Assembly (NCBI GenBank): GCA_964442075.1
Contig: CAYTWH010000001.1
Location: 62,001 to 126,000, forward strand
Length of the DNA: 64,000 nucleotides
Direction of reading: 5' to 3'
Source of the DNA: CAYTAU01 sp964442075
Lineage (GTDB): Bacteria; Bacteroidota; Bacteroidia; Bacteroidales; CAYTAU01
Shown: positions 36,763-44,511 of the stretch, one piece after another
Layout: the number at the start of each line of letters is the position of its first letter
Position numbering within the stretch: position 1 is the first letter of the stretch
Notes under the pieces: generated by a model
What the model saw: the letters and a program-made list of their open reading frames with translations, nothing else
What the model was told of the DNA's origin: nothing
Database searches by the model: none
Made by a program: the position numbers and the translations under genes

Positions 36763-36813
36763 ACAAACGAAAAACGTTAACCCTGAGCGGAGTCGAAGAG
36801 ACAAACGAAAAAC
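36763..36813. repeat. 13-bp direct repeats flanking a 25-bp CTGAGC/GTCGAAG element
   Basis: ACAAACGAAAAAC occurs at 36763-36775 and again at 36801-36813. Between them lies a 25-bp segment containing CTGAGCGGAGTCGAAG (36783-36798), the same motif as at 11290-11305. The layout looks like a small insertion with a target duplication, or a slipped duplication. Confidence 0.7.
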
Positions 36814-36824
36814 AATTATAAAAC

Positions 36825-37538
36825 ATGTTACAAATGAACAAAAAGGATATTGACAATTTAAATGCAAAATTTGAAAACTCTACACCAAATGATGTAATTG
36901 AGTTTTTTACAAATAAATATAAAAATAAAATAGCTTTATCATCAAGCCTTGGAATTGAAGATCAAATTTTGACCGATATTATTGTTGGTATTAATAAAGA
37001 CATAAAAATATTCACATTAGATACAGGCCGATTATTTCCCGAAACTTATGATCTTATACATAAAACAAATTCAAAATATAAGATTTTTATAAAAATTTAT
37101 TTTCCTAATGCATTAGAAGTAGAAAAAATGGTAAATGAAAAAGGTATCAACCTGTTTTACCAAAGTATTGAAAACAGAAAAATGTGCTGCAATATTAGAA
37201 AAATGGGACCATTGAACCGAGCTTTTAAAGGACTTGATGCATGGATTTGCGGTTTAAGAAATAAACAATCGCCTACCAGAAAAAATATAAAAATGATAGA
37301 ATGGGACGAAAATAATGGACTATTAAAGATTAATCCCTTAATAAATTATACAGAACAGGAAATATGGGATTATATAAACAAACATAATGTTCCGTTTAAC
37401 TTGTTGCATAAAAAAGGATTTGCAAGCATTGGCTGCCAACCCTGCACAAGAGCAATAACAAAAGGCGAGGACATAAGAGCAGGAAGATGGTGGTGGGAAA
37501 ACGAAGACAGCAAAGAATGTGGCTTGCATGTAAAATAA
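36825..37538 (+). CDS. cysH: phosphoadenylyl/adenylyl-sulfate reductase, 4Fe-4S type
   Basis: A 237-residue CysH-family enzyme reducing activated sulfate to sulfite in assimilatory sulfur metabolism. The PP-loop is SSSLGIEDQILTD and the substrate motif is LDTGRLFPETYDLI. Cysteines Cys121-Cys122 (MCCNIRKMGPL) and Cys204/Cys207 (GCQPCTRA) form the CC...CxxC set that binds a [4Fe-4S] cluster, so APS rather than PAPS is the likely substrate. The catalytic Cys232 lies in the C-terminal ECGLH. A second ATG three codons in is also possible. No other cys genes are in the window. Confidence 0.92.
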   Translation: MLQMNKKDIDNLNAKFENSTPNDVIEFFTNKYKNKIALSSSLGIEDQILTDIIVGINKDIKIFTLDTGRLFPETYDLIHKTNSKYKIFIKIYFPNALEVEKMVNEKGINLFYQSIENRKMCCNIRKMGPLNRAFKGLDAWICGLRNKQSPTRKNIKMIEWDENNGLLKINPLINYTEQEIWDYINKHNVPFNLLHKKGFASIGCQPCTRAITKGEDIRAGRWWWENEDSKECGLHVK

Positions 37539-37600
37539 AAATTAAATTACCCACTACCAATTGCATCCTGTGGTTTTTATTACCTTAAATAAATCTAAAA

Positions 37601-37633
37601 TTGCCAAATCTAAAATCAAAAAAACTATCTTTG
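37601..37633 (+). promoter_or_regulatory. candidate promoter of the T9SS plug gene
   Basis: TTG (37601-37603), a 22-nt spacer and TATCTTTG (37626-37633) fit the Bacteroidetes promoter pattern, with a spacer slightly longer than usual. The predicted leader is about 68 nt. Confidence 0.45.
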
Positions 37634-37707
37634 TTTTTTTTAATTAATACCTATGCAATACAATTACAACAAGTATTTTGCCGTTGTATAATATTGCATA
37701 AGCAACA

Positions 37708-39012
37708 ATGAAACACATAATATTTTACATATTTATACTAAGCAGTTTTATAGTATTGGCACAAGATACTACAGACGAAGATTATTTCAACAATGATTAT
37801 CTGCGATATCAAAATCATACATATAAAGAATACATAAAAACCATACAATTACACAAAGAAGGCTGGGAAATGACTTATCCTGTAATTGCACTTAAAACTA
37901 GAGATAGACTTGTACTAAGTTTCGACGATATTGAAACAGAAGTTAAAAGCTACTCTTACACATTTGTACATTGTAATGCCAAATGGGAACCAACAAACCT
38001 TTTGCCCAATGAATATCTTGATGGTTTTATAGAAAATGAAATTAAAGATTACGAATTTTCTTTTAACACAACTTACGAATACACACATTATAAATTAACA
38101 TTTCCAAACGATGATATTAAACTAAAAATATCGGGCAATTATATTATAAAAGTTTATCTTGATTATGATAAAGAAAATATTGTTTTAACCCGTAGGTTTT
38201 CTATTGTAGAACACAAAGTTGAAATTAAACCAACAGTAAAACAGGCAACTATTATTGACGAAAGAAAATACAGTCATGAAATAGATTTTACAATAAACCA
38301 CACAGGATATAATATAAACGATCCCTTTGGCGAATTAACAGTTGTAATTACACAAAACAACAGGTGGGACAATGCTAAAGACGATTTAAAACCACTGTTT
38401 ATTAAAGATAAAGAATTGTTATACGATTACGATTACGAAAACGTATTTAAAGCAGGTAGTGAGTTTCGAAACTTTGATATTAAAAGTATCAGGTATCAAT
38501 CGCAATACATATCGCAGGTTGAATATGTAAAACCACACTATCATGTTAAATTATTAAGCGATGAAGTCCGCAGATTTAAAGTCTATTTTCACGAAATTGA
38601 TATAAACGGCAGATATTATATAAAATATCAGGAAGGTGAAGATAGTAATGTAGAAGCCGATTATGTTTATGTTTACTTTACCCTGCCCTACGATGCCCCA
38701 ATGATAGATGGAAATTTTTACGTTTTTGGTGCTTTGTCAGACTGGAATTTTAACAACAATAATCAAATGATATATAATTTTGAAAAAAAAGCATATCAGC
38801 TAAAAATGTTGTTAAAACAAGGTTATTATAATTATCAGTATGTGTATTTACAAGATGGTAAAACCAAAGCCGACCATACTTTTATTGAAGGCAGTCATTA
38901 CGAAACCGAAAACGATTATATAATTTATGTTTATCATCGCGGTATTTCCTCTCGCTACGATAAGTTAATAGGTTTTGAAATAGTTAATTCAATTAAAAAA
39001 AATCTGGAATAA
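37708..39012 (+). CDS. type IX secretion system plug protein (DUF5103)
   Basis: A 434-residue exported protein with signal peptide MKHIIFYIFILSSFIVLAQ. The conserved early block YKEYIKTIQLHKEGWEMTYP, RLVLSFDDIETEVKSYSYTFVHCNAKWEPTNLLPNEY and the later GNYIIKVYLD, plus a CBM48-like C-terminal module (GNFYVFGALSDWNFNNNN), match the DUF5103 family. That family includes the plug subunit that closes the SprA translocon pore of the type IX system. A glycosyltransferase starts six nucleotides downstream. Together with the five sorting-tail proteins in this window it supports an active T9SS. Confidence 0.85.
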   Translation: MKHIIFYIFILSSFIVLAQDTTDEDYFNNDYLRYQNHTYKEYIKTIQLHKEGWEMTYPVIALKTRDRLVLSFDDIETEVKSYSYTFVHCNAKWEPTNLLPNEYLDGFIENEIKDYEFSFNTTYEYTHYKLTFPNDDIKLKISGNYIIKVYLDYDKENIVLTRRFSIVEHKVEIKPTVKQATIIDERKYSHEIDFTINHTGYNINDPFGELTVVITQNNRWDNAKDDLKPLFIKDKELLYDYDYENVFKAGSEFRNFDIKSIRYQSQYISQVEYVKPHYHVKLLSDEVRRFKVYFHEIDINGRYYIKYQEGEDSNVEADYVYVYFTLPYDAPMIDGNFYVFGALSDWNFNNNNQMIYNFEKKAYQLKMLLKQGYYNYQYVYLQDGKTKADHTFIEGSHYETENDYIIYVYHRGISSRYDKLIGFEIVNSIKKNLE

Positions 39013-39017
39013 ACATT

Positions 39018-40139
39018 TTGCAAAACAATCTGCATTTACATATAATCTCATTCAATATTCCGTTCCCTCCAAACTATGGAGGAATTATTGATGTTTTTTA
39101 TAAACTCAGGTCTTTAAAACAATTGGGAGTTAAAATTCATTTGCATTGTTTTGAATATGGTAGAAAAAGAGCTAAAGAGCTAAATCAATATTGTGAAACC
39201 GTAAACTATTACAAAAGATTATTGGGCATAACACAGGCAATAGGCAAAAAACCTTATATTGTTAAAACACGCAAATCTGATGAATTGTTAAACAATCTTT
39301 TAAAAGACAATCACCCAATAATGTTTGAAGGGCTTCACACAACATTTCATTTAAACAGTCCGCATTTAAAAGACAGATTTACAATTGTTCGCACCCACAA
39401 TATAGAGTCCGATTATTACATTAAATTACATGCTGTAGAGAAAAATTTGTTTAAACAAATCTATTACGAAGAAGAAGCAGCTAGACTAAAAAGATATGAA
39501 CCTGTATTAAAAAATGCTTCTTTAATAGCAGCTATTTCCGATAACGACTATAAATACTTTAACTCCCGATATTCCAATACTACTTTTATTCCCGCATTTC
39601 ACCCAAACGATGAAATTTCAATAAAAAAGGGTACAGGTAACTTTATTTTATATCATGGAAATTTATCTGTTGCCGAAAACATTAGTGCTGCTAAAGAACT
39701 TATAAATTCTGTTTTTAGCAAAATTGATTATTCCGTTAAAATTGCAGGAAGAAATCCTGAAAAATCATTAATCAAACTTTCAAATAAATTTAAAAATATT
39801 GAGCTTATTGCCAATCCTTCCGATAAAGAGATGAATAGTTTAATAACTAATGCTCAAATAAATATTTTAACAACATCGCAAAATACCGGTATTAAACTTA
39901 AACTTATAGCTTCTATGTTTAGCGGCAGACATTGTATTGTAAATGATATGATGATTAACAACACAGGACTTGAGAACTTGTGTCATATTACAAATTCGCC
40001 AAAACAAATAATTGAAAAAATTAATGAGTTATGGGAAAAAGAAATTGACAATTCAATTAGCAATGAAAGAAATAAAATTTTGTTTCAGCAATATTCAAAT
40101 ATTAAAAATGCCACAAAGCTTGTTAGTTTCTTAAGCTGA
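39018..40139 (+). CDS. glycosyltransferase, GT4-like
   Basis: A 373-residue cytoplasmic GT-B-fold glycosyltransferase with a TTG start six nucleotides after the plug gene. The N-terminal domain begins LHIISFNIPFPPNYGGIIDV, with the Gly-Gly acceptor loop. The C-terminal half has YHGNLSVAENISAAKELI, VKIAGRNPEKSL and the donor-site region NILTTSQNTGIKLKLIASMF, in which Thr-Gly-Ile-Lys replaces the usual Glu-rich EX7E motif. The acceptor and donor sugars cannot be predicted. Translational coupling to the plug protein is possible. Its stop is five nucleotides from that of the opposing TPR gene. Confidence 0.85.
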   Translation: MQNNLHLHIISFNIPFPPNYGGIIDVFYKLRSLKQLGVKIHLHCFEYGRKRAKELNQYCETVNYYKRLLGITQAIGKKPYIVKTRKSDELLNNLLKDNHPIMFEGLHTTFHLNSPHLKDRFTIVRTHNIESDYYIKLHAVEKNLFKQIYYEEEAARLKRYEPVLKNASLIAAISDNDYKYFNSRYSNTTFIPAFHPNDEISIKKGTGNFILYHGNLSVAENISAAKELINSVFSKIDYSVKIAGRNPEKSLIKLSNKFKNIELIANPSDKEMNSLITNAQINILTTSQNTGIKLKLIASMFSGRHCIVNDMMINNTGLENLCHITNSPKQIIEKINELWEKEIDNSISNERNKILFQQYSNIKNATKLVSFLS

Positions 40140-40144
40140 ATTGT

Positions 40145-41110
40145 TCATAAAACCACACGAAAGGATTCGGTAGCGGGGCAATTTTTTACATAAAATTTAT
40201 AATAGTCATATTTCTTTATATCAAAACCCATTTGAACAGCTTTATTAAAGTCATTACATGCTTTTATGGTATCGCCTACGTTTAAATAGGTTACACCTCT
40301 ATTAAATACAGGTTCATTAAAATTTGAGTTGAGCTCAATTGCTTTTGTATAATTATTTATTGCCTTTTCATAATCTTTATACTCGTCCATTATATAACCA
40401 ATATTATTATAAGGATGTGCATAATTGCTATCAATCACAATTGCTCTATGACAATCTTCTAATGCAAGTTTAAATTTTCTCATTTTAATAAAAATCCAAG
40501 CTCTGTTATTATATCGGGATGCTTTTGTAGAATCAAGGGATATTGCAAGATTTTCATTTTTAAGTGCTAGTTTGAAAATATTTAAATCAGTTAATATCAT
40601 AGCTTTGTTATCATATGATGTTGCATAATTATTGTCTAATACTAATGCTTTATTTATTAATTCTAAAGCAAACTCTAATTGCCCCTTTTTCCTTAAAATT
40701 AAGGATAAACTATTAAATAAATTTTTGTTTTGAAATCCTAATTTATATGCTTTCATAAAGTCAATGTAGGCTAAATCCTCCTTTCCTAAATTATAATATA
40801 AATTTCCTCTGTTATGCAATGCTTCTTCAAATTCAGGCATAATTTTAATTGCGTAGCTGTAATAATGTAATGCAGTATCAGTATTTCCAACCGATTCATG
40901 TATATATCCTAAGTTGTTAAACGCTGTAAGATATGTAGGTGCAAAATCCAAAATACTATCTAGAATATTAATTGCTTTTTCTGTATGGCCGTTATTGAAT
41001 ATTTGAATTGCTTCATTATTCATTTGTCTTGCCTTAAAAAAGTTACATCCTATTATTAACGGAACAAATATTAAGAACAGTATTGTATATTTATTTATTA
41101 CAATTTTCAT
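40145..41110 (-). CDS. TPR-repeat lipoprotein
   Basis: A 321-residue protein starting with a lipoprotein signal whose lipobox is LIIGC (Cys22). The rest is about eight consecutive tetratricopeptide repeats, with typical pieces YLTAFNNLGYIHESVGNTDT, ALHNRGNLYYNLGKEDLAYI and YAHPYNNIGYIMDEYKDYEKA. TPR lipoproteins act as protein-binding scaffolds in the periplasm; the partner is unknown. The start is followed upstream by an inverted-repeat element (41118-41169) related to another at 41861-41899, so the gene may be part of a mobile or cassette-like patch. Confidence 0.85.
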   Translation of the reverse strand: MKIVINKYTILFLIFVPLIIGCNFFKARQMNNEAIQIFNNGHTEKAINILDSILDFAPTYLTAFNNLGYIHESVGNTDTALHYYSYAIKIMPEFEEALHNRGNLYYNLGKEDLAYIDFMKAYKLGFQNKNLFNSLSLILRKKGQLEFALELINKALVLDNNYATSYDNKAMILTDLNIFKLALKNENLAISLDSTKASRYNNRAWIFIKMRKFKLALEDCHRAIVIDSNYAHPYNNIGYIMDEYKDYEKAINNYTKAIELNSNFNEPVFNRGVTYLNVGDTIKACNDFNKAVQMGFDIKKYDYYKFYVKNCPATESFRVVL

Positions 41111-41117
41111 AGTTGTG

Positions 41118-41169
41118 TATAACGCCCCGAATAGAATGCGTTTTAATGCTTTTTATTAATTGTTATAAC
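41118..41169. repeat. inverted-repeat element A bounding lipoprotein genes
   Basis: TATAAC (41118-41123) pairs with GTTATA (41162-41167). The interior TGCGTTTTAATGC resembles TGCATTAATGC of element B at 41861-41899. The element separates the TPR lipoprotein gene from the YwqK-like lipoprotein gene. Confidence 0.55.
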
Positions 41170-41173
41170 AAGT

Positions 41174-41851
41174 TTATTTCACCATTTTAAATTCAATTGG
41201 GTCAAATTCGATTGTTGTATCATTAATTTCTGTTGTAATATATACTAAGATATTTCTTTCTTTTTGTTTAGGAAATATAGAATAATAAATCCCTGAACCT
41301 TTTTTTGAAATTGTCGCATATTTATCATTAACAAGAATTTTAACTATACGCATATTTGGAATTTGTATTCCAATTATATTTTCAATTCCAAATTTTACTT
41401 CCTTTTTTGGAGTAATAATTATAGATTTATTTAAAGATTCCATATTTTTGAAAATTACACGGTCATTAATCTTAATTTTAGAAGATGTATCTGAATTATA
41501 AATACTGTAAGATTTAATGCTATCATGATTCTCATATTTATAAAATGATTCTTCATCATACAAAATATTCCCATCCTTATCAAATACCTTATGGAATCCT
41601 ATGGGGTCGCCATTATTCCATGTCTGCAATCTCTTTAATTGACCATTATCATGGTATTCAAATAAAGTATCATCTTGTAACCCATCAATTATTTTAACTT
41701 TTATTTTTAATTGTCCACTTTCATAATATTCTTTATAAATACTATCATTAACTTCATCAATACTCTTATTATCTATGATGTCAAAATTATTATTATTTGA
41801 TTGAGTACATGAAGTAATAAATGCTATAAATATTACAATTACTTTATTCAT
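41174..41851 (-). CDS. lipoprotein with MORN/YwqK-like repeats
   Basis: A 225-residue putative lipoprotein (MNKVIVIFIAFITSC, Cys15). Residues about 38-95 contain two to three repeats of the YwqK/MORN_2 type, YYESGQLKIKVKIIDG and YHDNGQLKRLQTWNNGDPIG, ending KVFDKDGNILYDE. The C-terminal half is a separate region with VKFGIENIIGIQIPNMRIVKI and ISKKGSGIYYSIF. Such proteins are abundant accessory lipoproteins in Bacteroidetes; the name antitoxin applied to YwqK homologues elsewhere is not supported here. The gene is bracketed by related inverted-repeat elements on both sides. Confidence 0.75.
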   Translation of the reverse strand: MNKVIVIFIAFITSCTQSNNNNFDIIDNKSIDEVNDSIYKEYYESGQLKIKVKIIDGLQDDTLFEYHDNGQLKRLQTWNNGDPIGFHKVFDKDGNILYDEESFYKYENHDSIKSYSIYNSDTSSKIKINDRVIFKNMESLNKSIIITPKKEVKFGIENIIGIQIPNMRIVKILVNDKYATISKKGSGIYYSIFPKQKERNILVYITTEINDTTIEFDPIEFKMVK

Positions 41852-41860
41852 CTTTTATTT

Positions 41861-41899
41861 GTTATAACGTCAGGATAACGTGCATTAATGCTTGTTATA
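41861..41899. repeat. inverted-repeat element B bounding lipoprotein genes
   Basis: GTTATAAC (41861-41868), then a TGCATTAATGC core, then GTTATA (41894-41899). It shares TATAACG, the TTAATGC core and GTTATA with element A, in the same order. Confidence 0.55.
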
Positions 41900-41988
41900 T
41901 AATTTGCGGTTTTTGCACTTTGGCTTTATAAGTTGTTGTTAATGTTTAATAAAGCCAAATGTAAACGTTTAATGCAAAATTGTATAAC
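41894..41988. repeat. 95-bp imperfect hairpin resembling a recombination site
   Basis: The outer arms GTTATATAATTTGC (41894-41907) and GCAAAATTGTATAAC (41974-41988) are near-complements, and the inner arms TTTGGCTTTAT (41919-41929) and ATAAAGCCAAA (41949-41959) are perfect complements. It has the general form of a folded recombination or attC-like site but does not match the attC core consensus well. Confidence 0.5.
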
Positions 41989-42097
41989 ATCACCTCCCCA
42001 AAGATATACAAAAAAAAAGGAGAGAGCAAAAAAACTCTTGCTCTTATTAAGTTTAATCTTGGGAAAATTGATTTTTCCCTATCCCAAATCCTTTTTT

Positions 42098-42400
42098 CCT
42101 TAGTACATAAACAATATTTGTTACAGCAAATCCAATATTCCTTACAGCAAATCCTTTTTTCCTTAGTCCATAAACAATATTCTTTACAGCAAATCCAATA
42201 TTCTTTAGCTAAAATTCAATATGCTGTAAAGAAGCATGACATTCCTTAGCGAAAATCCAATATTCCTTACAGCAAATCCTTTATTCTTTAGCGAAAATTC
42301 AATATGCTGTAAAGAAGCATGGCATTCTTTAGCGAAAATCCAATATTCTTTAAAGCAAATCCAATATTCTTTACAGAAAATTTAATATTCTCTAAATATT
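42098..42400. repeat. 21-bp tandem repeat array, about 14 units
   Basis: Units such as CCTTACAGCAAATCCAATAT with one more base (T) recur every 21 bp, with two 20-bp units (42224-42243, 42307-42326) that shift the frame. A higher-order block of four units is itself duplicated (42203-42285 and 42286-42368). The last partial unit overlaps the stop codon of the 115-residue gene at 42399-42401. Confidence 0.9.
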
Positions 42401-42746
42401 ATTCTTCTTTTTTCTTATCGTGGTGCATTTGTTCTCTAAGCTTTCTTAATCGCTTTGCAAGTGGGGTATCTTTGCCCAATACACCTACCATAGCATCTGT
42501 ATTGGTTGATGCAAAACCATAAGCATCATCTAATGTTTCTACAGTAATTTGAGTTTGTTTTACCAAATCTGCCTTCATTTTTTCTTGTTTAGCATCTTCT
42601 TCTACTGCTTTTTCATTTTTTTCGTTTTGTTTGCCAATACGTTTTTCTACCAAAAAACCTGCTGCTTCAAGTTCTTTTTGGTTTTGTTCCATAAATTCTG
42701 CTATTACTTTAGAAAAAGAAAGTTTGTCTGCATAAGTTAATGACAT
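42399..42746 (-). CDS. small charged protein, unknown, flanked by two tandem arrays
   Basis: A 115-residue cytoplasmic protein without signal peptide. It begins MSLTYADKLSFSKVIAEFME, has a Lys/Glu-rich helical middle (QNEKNEKAVEEDAKQEKMKA), and a more conserved-looking end, ITVETLDDAYGFASTNTDAM then LGKDTPLAKRLRKLREQM, finishing in a Lys/Glu tail. I recall similar short proteins in Bacteroidetes but know no function. Its stop overlaps the final unit of a 21-bp array and its upstream region carries an 8-bp array. The overall setting resembles the 202-residue gene at 10222-10830. Confidence 0.72.
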   Translation of the reverse strand: MSLTYADKLSFSKVIAEFMEQNQKELEAAGFLVEKRIGKQNEKNEKAVEEDAKQEKMKADLVKQTQITVETLDDAYGFASTNTDAMVGVLGKDTPLAKRLRKLREQMHHDKKKEE

Positions 42747-42826
42747 AATAAATTTGTTTTAAGTGAATAATTAATTTTTGAACTTGTTAACGAGGTAAAG
42801 ATAAGAAAAATGTTTTAATAATACAA

Positions 42827-42906
42827 ATGATTTAATGATGCAATGATGCAATGATACAATGATTTAATGATACAATGATTTAATGATGCAATGATTTAAT
42901 GATACA
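42827..42906. repeat. 8-bp tandem repeat array, ten units
   Basis: Ten consecutive octamers of the form ATGATTTA, ATGATGCA or ATGATACA. It lies 80 nt upstream of the 115-residue gene's start and about 120 nt before the thioredoxin-like gene, in the 278-bp gap 42747-43024. Confidence 0.9.
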
Positions 42907-42991
42907 ATAAAATAAAGCAAACAATTGTTAAAAATTGTTAAAGAAATGTATGAAATATGCTTATAACATCGCTAAATTTTAAAAATCAGCT

Positions 42992-42999
42992 TATATTTG
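42992..42999 (+). promoter_or_regulatory. candidate -7 element of the thioredoxin-like gene
   Basis: TATATTTG lies 26 nt upstream of ATG at 43025. No -33 TTG is evident. Confidence 0.35.
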
Positions 43000-43024
43000 T
43001 GAAAAATATAAAATTTAAAACAAA

Positions 43025-44488
43025 ATGAATAAGAAATTATTATTACTTTTTATACTAAGTTTTTTAATTGTGTCGGTCAATTTATTTGCAGATGGATACA
43101 AAATTAAAGTAAAAATAAACGGTGTTAGCGATACAATTGCATATCTGGGAAATCACTACGGAGATAAAAAATATGCCATTGATACAACTGTAATTGACAA
43201 AAATGGAGTTGGTGTATTTCAGGGAAACAAGAACTTAGAGGGTGGAATATATCTGGTACTATTACCTTCAAGAGGAATGACATATTTTGAACTTTTGGTT
43301 GACAATGATCAGGACTTCTACTTAGAAACAGACACTATCAATTTTGTTGAACATATGAAAGTTAGTGGCTCTGTAGAAAACAAACTATTTTACGAATTTC
43401 AAAATAAAATGGTAAAACTGCAGGAAAAAGGAATGGAATTGCAAAAATTATTACAAAAAGTAAAAGACAATAAAGATTCTACAAAAATTGTTAAAGACCA
43501 ACTACAAAAACTTACTGAAGAAAAAGATGAATATTGGAACAAACTAATAACAGACAAACCCAAAGCAATGCTAGCAGTAATGCTTAAAGCAATGCAAGAT
43601 CCTGTTATGCCAGAATTTGATATACCAAAAAATTGTACAAACCCTGATTCCTTAAAACGTGCAAAAACATATTTTTACAATAAAGACCATTATTTTGATA
43701 ATATTGACTTTACAGATTCCAGAATTTTAAGAACTCCAATATTTCATAATAAGTTGGATACTTATATGAAAAAAATGATTTTACAACACCCTGACACCAT
43801 TATAAAAGAGGGCGACAGACTTGTAAAATTTTCTGAACCCGACACAAATATGTTCCGTTACATGCTAGTTTATATGTTAGGATATTATGAAAAAACAAAA
43901 ATAATGGGAATGGATAAAGTTTTTGTTTTCTTTGGCGAAAATTACTATCTTACAGATAAAGCTTATTGGGCAGATTCAAGCCTAAAAGCAAAAATAGCAG
44001 AACGAGTTATTGCTCTTAAACCAAACCTTATGGGACAAAAAGCTCCCAATATTAAGCTCGAAACAATTGATGGCAAACCAATATCGTTATGGGATGTAAA
44101 AGCAGATTATACAATATTGTATTTTTACGAACCAAGTTGCGGACACTGCAAAAAAGTAACACCTAAATTACTGGAAACATATCATAAATATAAAAAGCAT
44201 AATGTTGAAGTATTTGCGATATTTACTCAACACGATAGAAAAGAATGGCAAGGATATATTGATAAACATAAATTAGACTGGATAAATGTTTACGACAAAT
44301 ATAACTACTCAAATTTTAGAACAAAATACGATATATACTCTACTCCTGTTATGTATATGCTAAACGATAAAAAAGAAATTATTGCAAAACGACTAGATTT
44401 TGAGCAAATTGATGAAATGCTTAAACGTCTTTTAGGACTAACCGATGAAGAAGAAAATAAAGATGACGGAGAAAAGAAGACTGAATAA
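43025..44488 (+). CDS. exported thioredoxin-like (TlpA/ResA type) protein with DUF4369-like N-terminal region
   Basis: A 487-residue protein with signal peptide MNKKLLLLFILSFLIVSVNLFA. Residues 25-110 are a small beta domain like DUF4369 (YKIKVKINGVSDTIAYLGNH). A helical middle resembles DUF5106. Residues about 335-470 form a redoxin domain with an active-site CGHC (Cys372, Cys375) and a cis-Pro loop STPVMYML. The Cys-Gly-His-Cys sequence is that of protein disulfide isomerase, so an oxidising or isomerising role in the periplasm is possible. The acidic C-terminal tail is unusual. A paralogue follows after 23 nt. Confidence 0.87.
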   Translation: MNKKLLLLFILSFLIVSVNLFADGYKIKVKINGVSDTIAYLGNHYGDKKYAIDTTVIDKNGVGVFQGNKNLEGGIYLVLLPSRGMTYFELLVDNDQDFYLETDTINFVEHMKVSGSVENKLFYEFQNKMVKLQEKGMELQKLLQKVKDNKDSTKIVKDQLQKLTEEKDEYWNKLITDKPKAMLAVMLKAMQDPVMPEFDIPKNCTNPDSLKRAKTYFYNKDHYFDNIDFTDSRILRTPIFHNKLDTYMKKMILQHPDTIIKEGDRLVKFSEPDTNMFRYMLVYMLGYYEKTKIMGMDKVFVFFGENYYLTDKAYWADSSLKAKIAERVIALKPNLMGQKAPNIKLETIDGKPISLWDVKADYTILYFYEPSCGHCKKVTPKLLETYHKYKKHNVEVFAIFTQHDRKEWQGYIDKHKLDWINVYDKYNYSNFRTKYDIYSTPVMYMLNDKKEIIAKRLDFEQIDEMLKRLLGLTDEEENKDDGEKKTE

Positions 44489-44511
44489 TTTTTTTTAAAC
44501 ATAACATAACT

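Noticed and set aside
41174..41851. YwqK antitoxin of a toxin-antitoxin pair
   Set aside because: The gene has a lipoprotein signal and no toxin partner; the antitoxin label comes only from naming of relatives.
41118..41988. A true integron with attC sites
   Set aside because: No integron integrase in the window and core sequences do not fit the attC consensus. Kept only as cassette-like elements.
41980..42249. An 89-residue plus-strand frame of LQQIQYS-type heptads
   Set aside because: It arises from the 21-bp units and stops where a 20-bp unit breaks the frame. Not supported as a gene.
42098..42400. CRISPR array
   Set aside because: Units are contiguous with no spacers and have drifted between copies, and no cas genes are nearby.
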